This document shows, piece after piece, positions 39,075-48,774 of a stretch of 64,000 bases of DNA; position 1 is the stretch's first letter, and every line of letters begins with the position of its first letter. Made by a program: the position numbers and the translations under genes. The DNA comes from Fulvimonas soli. GTDB lineage: Bacteria; Pseudomonadota; Gammaproteobacteria; Xanthomonadales; Rhodanobacteraceae. Below the pieces are notes generated by a model, which had not been told where the DNA came from, searched no databases, and was given only the letters and a program-made list of their open reading frames with translations. The stretch spans positions 23,029-87,028 of the forward strand of contig NZ_QGHC01000001.1 in assembly GCF_003148905.1 (NCBI RefSeq), given 5' to 3'.

Positions 39075-40100
39075 TCAGTGTCGAGCCCCGCTGCTTGCCA
39101 GCGCCTCGCGCACATATCCCAGCAGCGCATCGTCCACCGCGCTGCCGCTGCGCAGCTCCGGTTCTTTCGCGTAGGCCTCGCGGATGCGCGCGTGGGTGGC
39201 CGGATCGTCGCCGGCGTATGCGCGGAAGAGTTCCATCCAGCGCCGTGCCATCGCCTGCACGCGCGGGTCGTTGGCCGGCACGCGGTCGGCAAGCGCGCCG
39301 CGCAATTCGGCGATGAGCTCGGGCCAGGCATGCATCTGCTTGCCGTAGTGGGCGCGCATGCGTTCCATCTCGTGCGGCTGCAGGTAGCGGGCGAAGATCG
39401 CCAGCCGCGCGCTTATCATCGCCTGCTCCACGAAGCGCTCCAGTCCGGGCGTGAGGCCGCTGCGCTCGCGCAGGCCGGGCTCGTTCTCGTTCATCGCGCG
39501 CAGGCGCATCAGGAACGCGGGATTGTCGCCGGTGCCGCGGCCCACCAGGTCCATCCAGCGCAGGGCGAGGAGCTGCGCGTCGGGATCGTCCGGCGTGGCG
39601 CCGCGCTCCATCGCCGCCCGCACGGCGGTGACCAGGGCGCTCCATTCGGGCAGCACGTCGGGATCGGTGTGCAGCGGCAGGGTCTTCAGTTCTTCCGGGG
39701 TGAAATACTTCTCGTACATCGTCATCAGCTCCAGCGTGTCCAGCCAGTCGGCCAGGTCGGGGGACTGTCCGGCGGCCAGCTGCGCGCGCAGGCGCACCAG
39801 CCGCTCGCGCAGGCGCGCCGCCTCGGCCGCCTGGCGGTCGATCTGCGCGATCTGGCGCTCGACCACCTCGGCCAGCGGCCGTTGCGGTCCGGACAGGGCG
39901 GCTCCGATGTCGGCAAGCGGCAGGCCCAGCTGGCGCAGGGCCTGGATGCGGTGCAGGCGCTCGACGTCCGCCTGCCCGTACAGCCGGTAGCCGGCAGCGG
40001 AGCGCGACGAGGGACGCAGCAGGCCGATCGCGTCGTAGTGGTGCAGGGCACGCACGGTCAGCCCGCAGCGCCTGGCCAGCTCGCCCACCGTCAGCAGCAT
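39075..40100 (-). CDS. MerR-family regulator with TipAS-type domains
   Basis: 341 residues from the ATG at 40100. The N-terminal MerR HTH is TVGELARRCGLTVRALHHYDAIGLLRPSSR...GYRLYGQADVERL (segments), then a dimerisation coiled coil (QIAQIDRQAAEAARLRERLVRLRAQL). TMYEKYFTPEELKTL opens a TipAS-like ligand domain, and a second related unit follows (ARYLQPHEMERMRAHYGKQMHAWPELIAELRGAL and HARIREAYAKEPELRSGSAVDDALLGYVREAL). Family members bind hydrophobic compounds and drugs and twist an over-long promoter spacer to activate. Just such a promoter (19-bp spacer) lies immediately upstream, so it is autoregulated. Confidence 0.9.
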   Translation of the reverse strand: MLLTVGELARRCGLTVRALHHYDAIGLLRPSSRSAAGYRLYGQADVERLHRIQALRQLGLPLADIGAALSGPQRPLAEVVERQIAQIDRQAAEAARLRERLVRLRAQLAAGQSPDLADWLDTLELMTMYEKYFTPEELKTLPLHTDPDVLPEWSALVTAVRAAMERGATPDDPDAQLLALRWMDLVGRGTGDNPAFLMRLRAMNENEPGLRERSGLTPGLERFVEQAMISARLAIFARYLQPHEMERMRAHYGKQMHAWPELIAELRGALADRVPANDPRVQAMARRWMELFRAYAGDDPATHARIREAYAKEPELRSGSAVDDALLGYVREALASSGARH

Positions 40101-40131
40101 CGTCCTCGCTCCTTCTCGTCGCGTGGCGGGC

Positions 40132-40162
40132 ACGCTAAGGGCTCACGTTACGTGAGGGTCAA
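40132..40162 (-). promoter_or_regulatory. MerR-type promoter with 19-bp spacer and central palindrome
   Basis: On the minus strand: TTGACC (40162-40157), a 19-base spacer and TAGCGT (40137-40132). The spacer contains the perfect arms CTCACGT/ACGTGAG (plus 40142-40156). The 19-bp spacing with a dyad between the boxes is the hallmark of promoters activated by MerR-family proteins. Confidence 0.8.
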
Positions 40163-40227
40163 GCGTTCCGGCCACCTGCCGGCCAGGCGGCCTTGGGTTT
40201 ACCCTTGGCCCGTTGCCGGGAAGCGCC

Positions 40228-40875
40228 ATGACCGAACCGATCACCGTGCTGGTGGCCGACGACCACCCGATGTTCCGCGCCGCGGTGGTGCACACCCTGG
40301 GCGCGGCGGTGGCGGCGCGCGTGCTGGAGGCGTCCAGCCAGAGCGGCCTGGAGGCGGCGCTGGCCGTCGAGCCGGCGGTGGACCTGGTGCTGCTGGACCT
40401 CGCCATGCCCGGCGCGATCGGCTTCTCGTCGCTGCTGTGGCTGCGCGCCGAGTACCCGGACCTGCCGGTGATCGTGATCTCCTCCAACGACCGCCCGCGC
40501 ACCGTGCGCCGTGCCCAGCAGTTCGGCGCCGCCGGCTTCGTCTCCAAGGCCGCGCCGGTGGAGGCGCTGGGCGAGGCGGTGCGCACGGTGCTGGACGGCG
40601 GCCTGGCCTTCGAGGCCAGCCGCGCCGAGCGCAGCCCCGAGGACGCCGCCCTGGCCGCCCGCCTGGCCCGGCTCACCCCGCAGCAGTTCCGCGTGCTGAT
40701 GCTGCTGGCCGAAGGCCTGCTCAACAAGCAGATCGCCGACCGGCTGGGGCTGGCGGAGAACACGGTGAAGATCCACGTCACCGCGGTGCTGTCCAAGCTG
40801 GAATGCCGCTCGCGCACGCAGGCGGCGGTGCTGGTGAAGTCGCTGGATCTGGAGGAAGAAAGCGCAGTGGATTGA
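40228..40875 (+). CDS. LuxR-family response regulator
   Basis: 215 residues from the ATG at 40228. Receiver: VADDHPMFRAAV, Asp57 in LLDLAMPG, VISSNDRPRTV, Lys in VSKAAP. C-terminal HTH: LTPQQFRVLMLLAEGLLNKQIADRLGLAENTVKIHVTAVLSKLECRSRTQAAVL (segments). It is a paralogue of 24296-24955. The likely partner is the hybrid kinase at 41512-44145, separated from it by a small VOC gene, and the probable targets are the dctA operon beyond it. Confidence 0.88.
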   Translation: MTEPITVLVADDHPMFRAAVVHTLGAAVAARVLEASSQSGLEAALAVEPAVDLVLLDLAMPGAIGFSSLLWLRAEYPDLPVIVISSNDRPRTVRRAQQFGAAGFVSKAAPVEALGEAVRTVLDGGLAFEASRAERSPEDAALAARLARLTPQQFRVLMLLAEGLLNKQIADRLGLAENTVKIHVTAVLSKLECRSRTQAAVLVKSLDLEEESAVD

Positions 40876-41085
40876 AAGCATCCGCCGTCGCCATGGGCGG
40901 GATGTGCCATCGCGTGATCCTTGCGCCAAGCGTCGGGAAGGCATCCGTGCTCCCCTGGGTTCGATGGAGGCGTCTTCAGCGTCCGGCACCGGGCAGCTTT
41001 TGCCTGCCAAAGGTCCCGGACGGCGGCCCGGTATGGGCGTTTCAATGCAGCCTTGCCCCATCTTCCGAGTCAATGGAGCCCGTCC

Positions 41086-41475
41086 ATGGCATCGTACAAG
41101 CCCTCCGGCTACAGCACCGTTTCGCCATACCTGATCGTCGAGGGTGCGGCCGCGACCATCGACTTCCTGAAGCGGGTCTTCGGCGCCGTCGAGCTGCGGC
41201 GGATGCCCGGCGACGACGGCCGGCTGCGGCTTGCCGAGGTGCGGATCGGCGACACCGTCGTCATGCTCGCCGATCCGGTGCCGGCGGACTGGCCCGCCGT
41301 TGCCGCCCATGTGCATGTCTATGTCCCGGACGTGGATGCGGCCTACCGCAAGGCGCTCGATGCCGGGGCCGCGCCGGTCCAGGCGCCCGCCAGGAGGGAC
41401 GGCGAGGACGACAGGCGCGGCGGCGTCAGGGATGCGGGCGGCACGACCTGGTGGCTGGCGACGGAGGTCGGCTGA
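41086..41475 (+). CDS. VOC-superfamily (glyoxalase/bleomycin-resistance-like) protein
   Basis: 129 residues, ATG at 41086 with GGAG eight bases upstream; the longer frame from 40921 is not needed. The beta-alpha-beta-beta-beta units are visible as TVSPYLIVEGAAATIDFLKRVFGAVELRRM, RLAEVRIGDTVVMLADP and AHVHVYVPDVDAAYRKALDAGA, ending GTTWWLATEV. It resembles PhnB-like VOC proteins. No full metal set can be assigned and the substrate is unknown. It interrupts the regulator/kinase pair and may be unrelated to signalling. The 40876-41085 gap before it shows nothing. Confidence 0.82.
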   Translation: MASYKPSGYSTVSPYLIVEGAAATIDFLKRVFGAVELRRMPGDDGRLRLAEVRIGDTVVMLADPVPADWPAVAAHVHVYVPDVDAAYRKALDAGAAPVQAPARRDGEDDRRGGVRDAGGTTWWLATEVG

Positions 41476-41511
41476 CTCTTTGCGCGCGTCCGGGCTTGTC
41501 GGCCGGGCGAC

Positions 41512-44145
41512 TCAGCCGTGGTGCGCCAGCAGCCGGCTCATCAGGGCGCGCAGCCGCGACGGCGATACCGGCTTGAGCATGAAGCGGAGTCCGGCGGTTT
41601 CCAGTTCCGCGCGGACGCCGGCATCGTTGCGGGCGGTGAGTACGATCACCGGCGGCTCGCAGCCCCAGCGCCGGTGGAGATCCGGCAGCAGCGCGGGGCC
41701 GGTGGTGTCGCCGAGCTGGTAGTCGAGCAGAACCAGGTCGGGCGCGGGGGCGGAGCCGGCGAGCATGGCCGCCTCGATGGCGTCGCCGGCGGTGTCGACG
41801 CGGCAGCCCCAGCGCCGGAGCAGCACGGTCATGGCGGTGCGGGCCTGCGTGTCGTCGTCGATGCAGAGGATGCGGCGACCCACGAGCGGCGAATCGGTGT
41901 CGGCGGCCGGCGCGGCGCCGGGGGCCTCGCCGGCCTCGGCCGGGGCGGCGCGCGGCACGCGGATGGCGAACACGCTGCCGCCGCCGGGCCAGGAACGCAC
42001 GCTCACGTCGTGGCCGAGCAGCTGCGCGATGCGGCGCACGATGGACAGGCCCAGCCCGGCGCTGCGCTCGTCGGCGTCCACGCCGGAGTCGAGGCGGCGG
42101 AACTCCTGGAAGATGAGTTCGCGCTGGTCGTCGGGGATGCCCACGCCGGTGTCCCACACTTCGATGCGCAGCTGGTCGCCGTCGCGGCGGCAGCCGAGCA
42201 GCACGCGGCCGCGCGGGGTGTAGTGCACGGCGTTGGAGAGAAAGTTCTGCAGCGCGCGGCGCAGCAGCACGGGGTCGCTGCGCACCCAGGCGCGGGTGTC
42301 CACGAAGTCGAGCCGCAGTCCGCGCGCCTGCGCCACGATGCCGAACTGGCGCGCCAGCTCGCCGAGGAGCGGCGACAGCGGCACGTCGGCCACCTGGGTT
42401 TTGAAGCCGCCGGCGTCCAGGCGGGCCAGGTCGAGCATGCTGGTGAGCTGGCTCTCCAGCGCCTGCAGTGCGTGCTCGACGCGGGCGAGCAGGGCGCGCC
42501 CGCCCGCGCCGTGCAGCGGCTCGCGCAGCGCGCCGGCGAACAGGCGCGCGGCGTTCAGCGGCTGCAGCAGGTCGTGCACGGCGGCGGCCACGTAGCGGGT
42601 CTTGTCGCGGTTGGCGCGGTGCGCCGCGGCGGTGGCCAGGCGCTGCTCGCGGGTGGCGGCGTCGATGCGGCTTTCCAGCGTGGCGGTGAGCGTGCGCAGC
42701 TCGCGCGCGGCGTCCTTGTAGGCGGTGATGTCGGCGTAGCTGGTGACGAAGCCGCCGTCGGGCAGGGGATGGCCGCGGATCTCCAGCACGCTGCCGTCGG
42801 GCCGCTCGCGCTCGTAGGTGTGCGGGCCGCCCTCGCGCAGGTAGTCGAGGCGGCGCTGGATCGCCTCCTCGACGTCGCCGGGGCCGAGCAGGCCGCGCTG
42901 CGCGTTGTGGCGGAACAGGTCCTCCACCGGCCGGCCCTTGCGCAGCAGCCCGGATGGGTACTGCATCAGCTCGGCGTAGCGGCGGTTCCAGGCGACCAGG
43001 CGCAGCTGCTTGTCCACCACGCTGACGCCCTGCGGCAGGCGTTCCAGGCAGTCCGGGTCGCCGGCGGCCGCCTGCAGCGCGGCCTGCACCAGGCTGTCCT
43101 GCGTCGAGCGCAGCGCGCCGGCATAGTGCGCCACCAGGCGTTCCAGCTCCTCGCGGCTGCGCTGGCGCAGGCGCGCCACGCGCAGGCGCTGCTGCAGGAA
43201 CAGGCCGAGCAGGATCGCCGGCAGCCAGCCGCCGAGGACGACCAGGGCGGCGCGCCAGCCGGCGTGCGCGGCCTCGCGGGTGTCGACCAGCAGGTGCGCG
43301 GTCCAGCCCTGCGAGGGCAGGGCGATGGATTGCCACAGCACCTCGTGCGCGAGCGGCGGCTGCGTCACGCGCACGCGCCGCCCGCCGTCGGCGAGGCGGG
43401 CGACGGTCCGCGCCCGGATCGGCCGCAGCGGCTGCTCGCCGTACTGGCGGGTGGCGTGCAGCGCCTGCGCCGCCGCGGGCGCCAGCGGCTGCAACGGGTG
43501 GTACAGCCAGGCGGGGCGGTTGCTGAGGAAGACCACGCCGTGCGCGTCGCTGAGCAGGATGGTGGCGGGATCGCCGGCCCATTCGCGCTCGACCGTGTCC
43601 AGGGTGATCTTCACCACCACCACGCCGATGCGGCGGCCGTCCGCGTCGTGCACCGCCTCGGCGATGAAGTAGCCGGCCACGTTGGTGGAGACGCCGATGC
43701 CGTAGAAGCTGCCGTGGTCGTGCGCCATCGCCAGCTGGAAATAGGGCCGGAAGCCGTAGTCGAGGCCGACGTTGCTGGACGGTTCGCGCCAGTTGCTGGC
43801 GGCCAGCGCCACGCCGCGGCGGTCGATCAGGGTGAGCGTGGAGACGTGGGTGAGGCCGTTGGCCTGTTCCAGCTTGCGGTTGAGCGCCGCGGTGTCGACC
43901 CGGCCGGCCGGCGCCTCCAGCGCCTGGCGCAGCACGGGGTCCAGCGCGAGCACGGTGGGCAGCACGCGGTAGCGGTCGACGAAGCGCTGCAACGCCAGCG
44001 CGCGCAGCTGCAACTGGCCGGCGGCCTGCGCCGAGAGCCGGCGCAGCGCGCGTTCCTGCGCGATGCGGCCGGCGCCCCAGGCGCTCGCGAGCATGGCCGC
44101 GGCGAGCAGCAGGACGGCGGTCAGGCGGCGGTGGCGGCGGGTCAT
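41512..44145 (-). CDS. Hybrid sensor histidine kinase with DctB-like periplasmic cache domain
   Basis: 877 residues from the ATG at 44145. TM1 ([19 protein letters not shown]), a periplasmic double-cache region of about 270 residues ([72 protein letters not shown] as in DctB sensors), TM2 ([19 protein letters not shown]), a PAS domain ([19 protein letters not shown] ... [14 protein letters not shown]), HisKA with His524 in [13 protein letters not shown], HATPase ([32 protein letters not shown]) and a receiver with Asp808 in LLDYQLGD. The cytoplasmic half is a clear paralogue of the CrbS-like kinase at 20947-24273. It is divergent from dctA, so it likely senses a dicarboxylate or related acid and controls that operon through the LuxR-type regulator. 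Confidence 0.9.
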   Translation of the reverse strand: MTRRHRRLTAVLLLAAAMLASAWGAGRIAQERALRRLSAQAAGQLQLRALALQRFVDRYRVLPTVLALDPVLRQALEAPAGRVDTAALNRKLEQANGLTHVSTLTLIDRRGVALAASNWREPSSNVGLDYGFRPYFQLAMAHDHGSFYGIGVSTNVAGYFIAEAVHDADGRRIGVVVVKITLDTVEREWAGDPATILLSDAHGVVFLSNRPAWLYHPLQPLAPAAAQALHATRQYGEQPLRPIRARTVARLADGGRRVRVTQPPLAHEVLWQSIALPSQGWTAHLLVDTREAAHAGWRAALVVLGGWLPAILLGLFLQQRLRVARLRQRSREELERLVAHYAGALRSTQDSLVQAALQAAAGDPDCLERLPQGVSVVDKQLRLVAWNRRYAELMQYPSGLLRKGRPVEDLFRHNAQRGLLGPGDVEEAIQRRLDYLREGGPHTYERERPDGSVLEIRGHPLPDGGFVTSYADITAYKDAARELRTLTATLESRIDAATREQRLATAAAHRANRDKTRYVAAAVHDLLQPLNAARLFAGALREPLHGAGGRALLARVEHALQALESQLTSMLDLARLDAGGFKTQVADVPLSPLLGELARQFGIVAQARGLRLDFVDTRAWVRSDPVLLRRALQNFLSNAVHYTPRGRVLLGCRRDGDQLRIEVWDTGVGIPDDQRELIFQEFRRLDSGVDADERSAGLGLSIVRRIAQLLGHDVSVRSWPGGGSVFAIRVPRAAPAEAGEAPGAAPAADTDSPLVGRRILCIDDDTQARTAMTVLLRRWGCRVDTAGDAIEAAMLAGSAPAPDLVLLDYQLGDTTGPALLPDLHRRWGCEPPVIVLTARNDAGVRAELETAGLRFMLKPVSPSRLRALMSRLLAHHG

Positions 44146-44306
44146 CGGTGCGGGGCGTCGCGCGGGTCCGGCGCGATGGTCGCACAGCCGCGGGCCGGCC
44201 AAGGGGCCGGCTAGCCGGAATGTGCTATACGCCGCGCGCGCGTCCTGGGCTACAAATCCGCCCGTCCACGAAGCCGGCCGCCGCGGCCGGCGGAGGAAGG
44301 GTGCCG

Positions 44307-45647
44307 ATGCTTGCCGCCACGACGACGCCACCCGCGCGCCGGCCGATCCACCGCCGGCTCTACGTGCAGGTGCTGTGCGCCATCGCGCTCGGCGCGCTGG
44401 TCGGCCACCTGTGGCCGCCGGCCGGCGAGCAGCTCAAGCCGCTGGGCGACGCCTTCATCAAGCTGGTGAAGATGGTGATCGCGCCGGTGATCTTCCTCAC
44501 CGTGGTCAACGGCATCGCCGGCATGAGCAGCCTGCGCTCGGTGGGGCGGGTGATGGCCAAGGCGCTGCTCTACTTCGTCGCGCTGTCCACGCTGGCGCTG
44601 GTGGTGGGCCTGGTGGTGGCGCACCTGGCGCGGCCGGGCGCGGGACTGCACATCGACCCGGCCGCGCTGGACGCGGCCAGCGTGCGCGGCTACGCCAGCA
44701 AGGCGCACGAGCTCACCCTCACCGGCTTCCTGCTGGACGTCATTCCGTCCACGGTGGTCGGCGCCTTCGCCTCGGGCAACATCCTGCAGGTGCTGTTCTT
44801 CGCGGTGGTCTTCGGCATTTCGCTGGCGATGGCGGGCGAGCCCGCCGCGCCGGTGGCGCGCTTCTTCGAGGCGCTGGCCGCACCGGTGTTCCAGCTGGTG
44901 CACCTGCTGATGAAGGCCGCGCCGGTCGGCGCGTTCGGCGCGATCGCCTTCACCATCGGCCGCTACGGCATCGGTGCGCTGGCCAACCTGGCCTGGCTGG
45001 TGCTCACCTTCTACGCCGCCTCGGCGCTGTTCGTGCTGGTGGTGCTCGGCGCGGTGGCGCGGCTCACCGGCTTCTCGATCCTGGCGCTGATCCGCTACCT
45101 CAAGGCCGAGCTGCTGCTGGTGCTGGGCACTTCGTCCTCGGAGGCGGCGCTGCCCTCGCTGATGGAGAAGATGGAGCAAGCCGGCTGCCGCAAGTCGGTG
45201 GTGGGCCTGGTGGTGCCGGCCGGCTATTCGTTCAACCTCGACGGCACCAACATCTACATGACGCTGGCCGCGCTGTTCATCGCGCAGGCCACCGGCATCG
45301 AGCTTTCCCTGGGCCAGCAGCTGGTCCTGCTCGGGGTGGCGATGATCAGCTCCAAGGGCGCCGCGGGCGTGACCGGCGCCGGGTTCATCACGCTGGCGGC
45401 CACGCTCGCCGTGGTGCCGGCCGTGCCGGTGGCCGGCATGGCATTGATCCTGGGCGTGGACCGCTTCATGAGCGAGTGCCGCTCGCTGACCAATTTCATC
45501 GGCAATGCCGTCGCCACCGTGGTGGTGGCGCGCTGGGAAGGGGCGCTCGACCGCTGCGCCCTGGACGAGGCACTGGGCCGCGCGCGCCGGGATGCCGTCG
45601 GCACGCCGCGACGCCGGATCATGATCGAATCGGGAGAACCGCGATGA
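44307..45647 (+). CDS. dctA: DctA-type dicarboxylate:cation symporter
   Basis: 446 residues from the ATG at 44307 (GGAGGAAGG upstream). Family signatures: [28 protein letters not shown], the serine-rich [59 protein letters not shown] and [26 protein letters not shown]. It imports succinate, malate or fumarate across the inner membrane. The stop overlaps the start of the esterase gene (ATGA, 45644-45647). A dCache kinase is divergent. The coupling to an exported esterase and a porin is unusual for dctA. Confidence 0.95.
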   Translation: MLAATTTPPARRPIHRRLYVQVLCAIALGALVGHLWPPAGEQLKPLGDAFIKLVKMVIAPVIFLTVVNGIAGMSSLRSVGRVMAKALLYFVALSTLALVVGLVVAHLARPGAGLHIDPAALDAASVRGYASKAHELTLTGFLLDVIPSTVVGAFASGNILQVLFFAVVFGISLAMAGEPAAPVARFFEALAAPVFQLVHLLMKAAPVGAFGAIAFTIGRYGIGALANLAWLVLTFYAASALFVLVVLGAVARLTGFSILALIRYLKAELLLVLGTSSSEAALPSLMEKMEQAGCRKSVVGLVVPAGYSFNLDGTNIYMTLAALFIAQATGIELSLGQQLVLLGVAMISSKGAAGVTGAGFITLAATLAVVPAVPVAGMALILGVDRFMSECRSLTNFIGNAVATVVVARWEGALDRCALDEALGRARRDAVGTPRRRIMIESGEPR

Positions 45648-46687
45648 GTCGTTGCAGCCTTTTCCTCGCGGCGCTGGCCGCCGCGTTCTGCGTCGCCGCC
45701 GCGGCGCCGGCCGTCGCCGACGATGCCGCGCCGGCGCAGACGATCGCGCTGTGGCCGGGCACGCCGCCGGGCGGCGGCAGCGGTCCGCGCGGTCCGGAGC
45801 GGATCGGCCAGAGCGGCACCGGCGTGGGCGCGGTGTCCAACATCAGCCGGCCGCGCATCGAGATCTACCGGCCTTCGCGGCCCAACGGCACCGCCGTGCT
45901 GCTGGTCGGCGGCGGCGGCTATTTCCGCATCGGCATCGGCCACGAGGTGATGCCGACCGCGCGCTGGCTGGCCGCGCTGGGCGTGACGCCGGTGGTGCTG
46001 TACTACCGCCTGCCCGGCGAGGGCTGGACGCCGGCCGCGCCGTTCCAGGACGGCCAGCGCGCGATGCGCCTGCTGCGCGCGCAGGCGCGCGAGCTGGGCA
46101 TCGACCCGCAGCGGATCGGCGTGATCGGCTTCTCCGCCGGCGGCAACCTGGCCGGCATCGTGGCGACGCGCTTCGCCGACGCGCTCTACGCGCCCGTCGA
46201 CGCGGCCGACCGGCAGTCGGCGCGTCCCGATTTCGTGGGGCTGATCTATCCGGTCAGCACCCTGCAGCCCCCGTACGACACCACGCGCTCGGTGCGCGAG
46301 CTGTCGGCGCAGCCGGATGCGGCGACGGCGTACACCATCCAGCTGCACGTGAGCCGCGACACGCCGCCCACCTTCATCGCCGACGCGGTGGACGATCCCA
46401 TCGTCGACGTCGATACCGGCGTGTCGCTGTTCGCCGCGCTGGTCAGGCAGCACGTGCCGGTCGAGCTGCACGAGTTCGAGCGCGGCGGCCACGGCTGGGG
46501 CCTGGGCCAGCCGGGCACCCCGGTGGCGGCCTGGCCGCGCCTGTTCGCCGCCTGGGCGCGCAGCCACGGCTTCCTGCCCGCGGCCGGGGACGCCGCCGCG
46601 CCGTTCGCCGCACCGGCACCGCAGGCGCAACCGGCCAAGGCGCGCGCGGCCGCGGCCGACGGCGGCGCGGACGACAACGACGACTGA
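45644..46687 (+). CDS. Secreted alpha/beta hydrolase (esterase, BD-FAE/Aes-like)
   Basis: 347 residues, start overlapping the dctA stop. Signal peptide [21 protein letters not shown]. Core motifs: [17 protein letters not shown] (an HGGG-like oxyanion loop with G in place of H), [27 protein letters not shown] with the Ser nucleophile, [15 protein letters not shown] with the Asp, and [11 protein letters not shown] with the His. The C-terminus is an Ala/Pro-rich tail. It probably cleaves an ester in the periplasm and yields an acid that DctA can import; this is inferred from the tight operon. Confidence 0.85.
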   Translation: MSRCSLFLAALAAAFCVAAAAPAVADDAAPAQTIALWPGTPPGGGSGPRGPERIGQSGTGVGAVSNISRPRIEIYRPSRPNGTAVLLVGGGGYFRIGIGHEVMPTARWLAALGVTPVVLYYRLPGEGWTPAAPFQDGQRAMRLLRAQARELGIDPQRIGVIGFSAGGNLAGIVATRFADALYAPVDAADRQSARPDFVGLIYPVSTLQPPYDTTRSVRELSAQPDAATAYTIQLHVSRDTPPTFIADAVDDPIVDVDTGVSLFAALVRQHVPVELHEFERGGHGWGLGQPGTPVAAWPRLFAAWARSHGFLPAAGDAAAPFAAPAPQAQPAKARAAAADGGADDNDD

Positions 46688-46718
46688 CCGATCCACTCCG
46701 TTTCCAGGGGAGCGCACC

Positions 46719-48215
46719 ATGACACCGAACCCACGCATCCTGCCGGCCGCCGCACTGGGCGCCCTGCTGCTGGCCGTCGCCGCGCCCGGCCATGCCGCCG
46801 ATACCGTATCCAACGCCGAACTGCTCAAGCTGGTCCGACAGCAGGCCGCCGAGATCAAGGCGCTGAAGCAGCGGATCGGCGCGCTGGAGGCGCACGAGGC
46901 ACAGGCCGCCGCCGCGCCGGCCGCCGCCACGCCGCTGCAACGCCAGGCCGCCGAGAACCGCGAGGCCGTGGCGGCGGCGGTGGCCGACGCCCGCGCCGAC
47001 GAGCAGGCGCTGGCCCGGGCGCGGCTGGTCGACAGCGACGGGCGCGGCGCCGGCGGCGGCGTCACCACGCGCTGGGGCAAGGGCCACGAGGCCGGCCCGA
47101 CCTTCAGCAGCGACGACGGCTTCTTCACCTTCAAGCCGGACGGCCGCCTGGTGATGGACTTCACCGGCACGCGCGGTTCGGACTACGACGCGCGCAACCT
47201 CAGCGGCTCGCAGGTCAACTCCGTGCGGTTGGGCGCGGAGGGCACGATGGGCAAGCTCGGCTACCACTTCGAGGTGGACTTCGCCGGCAACAAGACCTCG
47301 CTGAAGGAGGCCTACCTCTCCTACGCCACGCCGGTGTTCGGGCTGCCGAGCAAGTTCTACCTGGGCAACTTCCTCAAGGACCTCGGCACGGAAGGCTCCA
47401 GCGAGGGCGTGACCACGCCGTTCATGCTGCGCAATGCGGCGGCCACGGTGGGCGAGCCGGTGAACAGCTATTTCGGCCTGGGCGGGGAGTGGAAGATCTT
47501 CGGCCCCGACTGGCACTACAGCCTGTCGGTGAGCGGCAACTCGCCCGCCGCCTCCACCACCGGCAGCGAGACCGACTCCGTCGCCTACCTGACCCGCGCG
47601 CACTGGAACCCGCTCAAGGGCGGCGACGGCTTCCTGCACGTGGGCGCCTGGTACTACTACGAGAAGATCGGCAACGGCGTCGCCAGCATCAACAACACGC
47701 CCGCCATCGCGCTGGACTACAACGGCAACCTCGCGGTGTCGGCCAGCTCCATCGCCGACCCGACGCAGGACCGCGGCGTCGGCTACGAGCTGGGCGGGGT
47801 CTACCGCAACTTCTGGGCGATGGGCGAATACGGCAAGCGCACGATCGATTCCAGCAGCGTCGATGCGGTGACGCGGCACGGCTCCTCGCTGGCGGCCGGC
47901 TGGATGATCACCGGCGAGAAGCCGGGCTTCTCCAGCCGTGGCGGCAACTGGCAGGGCGTGCACGTGAGCGACCCGCTGACCTCCGGCGGCTGGGGCGCCT
48001 TCGAGCTGGCCGCCCGCGTCGACCACTACGATTTCACCGGCGCGCCGCGCGGCGGCAAGGGCATCAGCTATACGCTGGGCCTGAACTGGTATTTCAACGA
48101 CTGGTCGCGGCTGATGGTCAACTACATCCGCTGGTATACCGACAACAAGGTCGGCAGTTACCAGGGGCCGGACTGGGGCAACTCGCTGGGCGTGCGGGCG
48201 CAGGTGGTGTTCTGA
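46719..48215 (+). CDS. OprO/OprP-type outer-membrane porin
   Basis: 498 residues, ATG at 46719 (GGGAG upstream), signal peptide ILPAAALGALLLAVAAPGHA. A short coiled coil (LLKLVRQQAAEIKALKQRIGALEAHE) precedes the barrel, as in OprP-like porins. The barrel contains GRLVMDFTGTRGSDYDARN, VRLGAEGTMGKLGYHFEVDFAGN and KSLKEAYLSYATPVFGLPSKFYLGNF-type strands and ends with the aromatic residue of RAQVVF. OprP relatives pass phosphate, but other members pass other anions; here, behind dctA and an esterase, organic anions are more likely. Confidence 0.87.
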   Translation: MTPNPRILPAAALGALLLAVAAPGHAADTVSNAELLKLVRQQAAEIKALKQRIGALEAHEAQAAAAPAAATPLQRQAAENREAVAAAVADARADEQALARARLVDSDGRGAGGGVTTRWGKGHEAGPTFSSDDGFFTFKPDGRLVMDFTGTRGSDYDARNLSGSQVNSVRLGAEGTMGKLGYHFEVDFAGNKTSLKEAYLSYATPVFGLPSKFYLGNFLKDLGTEGSSEGVTTPFMLRNAAATVGEPVNSYFGLGGEWKIFGPDWHYSLSVSGNSPAASTTGSETDSVAYLTRAHWNPLKGGDGFLHVGAWYYYEKIGNGVASINNTPAIALDYNGNLAVSASSIADPTQDRGVGYELGGVYRNFWAMGEYGKRTIDSSSVDAVTRHGSSLAAGWMITGEKPGFSSRGGNWQGVHVSDPLTSGGWGAFELAARVDHYDFTGAPRGGKGISYTLGLNWYFNDWSRLMVNYIRWYTDNKVGSYQGPDWGNSLGVRAQVVF

Positions 48216-48315
48216 TCCCGGCGCCGGCCGGCCCTCGCCGCCGCGCCGGCGCGCGGAACCGGGGCGGAAGGAACCGGGTTAGAATCGGCGCTTTCCGGCC
48301 GGACCCCCAGGACCT

Positions 48316-48654
48316 ATGAAGCGATTTCTTGCGATGCTCCCCGGCGCGCTGCTCGCCGCCTGCGGCGCCCACGGGCTGCGCGACACCACCCCGAAGCTGA
48401 GCAGCCACACCGGCAAGGACGTGGCCGCCTACGTCGAATGCGTGCGCGGCAAGTGGGACGCGCTGGGCGTGCAGGCGAGCGCCTCGGCCAAGGACCAGGA
48501 AGGCCGGGTCTCGGCCAGCGACAAGAACGGCGCGCGCGAGCTGATCCAGGCGACCGCCGACGGCACCGGCGCGCTGGTGGTGCTGTACGAGCGCCAGGAC
48601 CGCGACAAGACCTACGACCCGCGCTACCGCGACGCGGCGGTCGGCTGCCTGTGA
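48316..48654 (+). CDS. Small lipoprotein of unknown function
   Basis: 112 residues, ATG at 48316. Lipoprotein signal MKRFLAMLPGALLAACGAHG with lipobox LLAAC. The mature part (VAAYVECVRGKWDALGVQASASAKDQEGRVSASDKNG) has a single later Cys pair (ECVRG and AVGCL) that could form a disulfide. No family recognised. A TAGAAT -10 element lies at 48280-48285, about 30 bases before the start, so it is likely transcribed on its own. Confidence 0.7.
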   Translation: MKRFLAMLPGALLAACGAHGLRDTTPKLSSHTGKDVAAYVECVRGKWDALGVQASASAKDQEGRVSASDKNGARELIQATADGTGALVVLYERQDRDKTYDPRYRDAAVGCL

Positions 48655-48774
48655 TCCCCGGCGGCCGCGGTTCGCCGCGGCCTCGCCGGCTCCCTCTCGA
48701 CCAAGGTCGCAAGGTCCCGCGCCCGCCGCTGGTCTAGGCTTGCCCGGTCACGGGCGGAACGGGATCTTAAGGCC

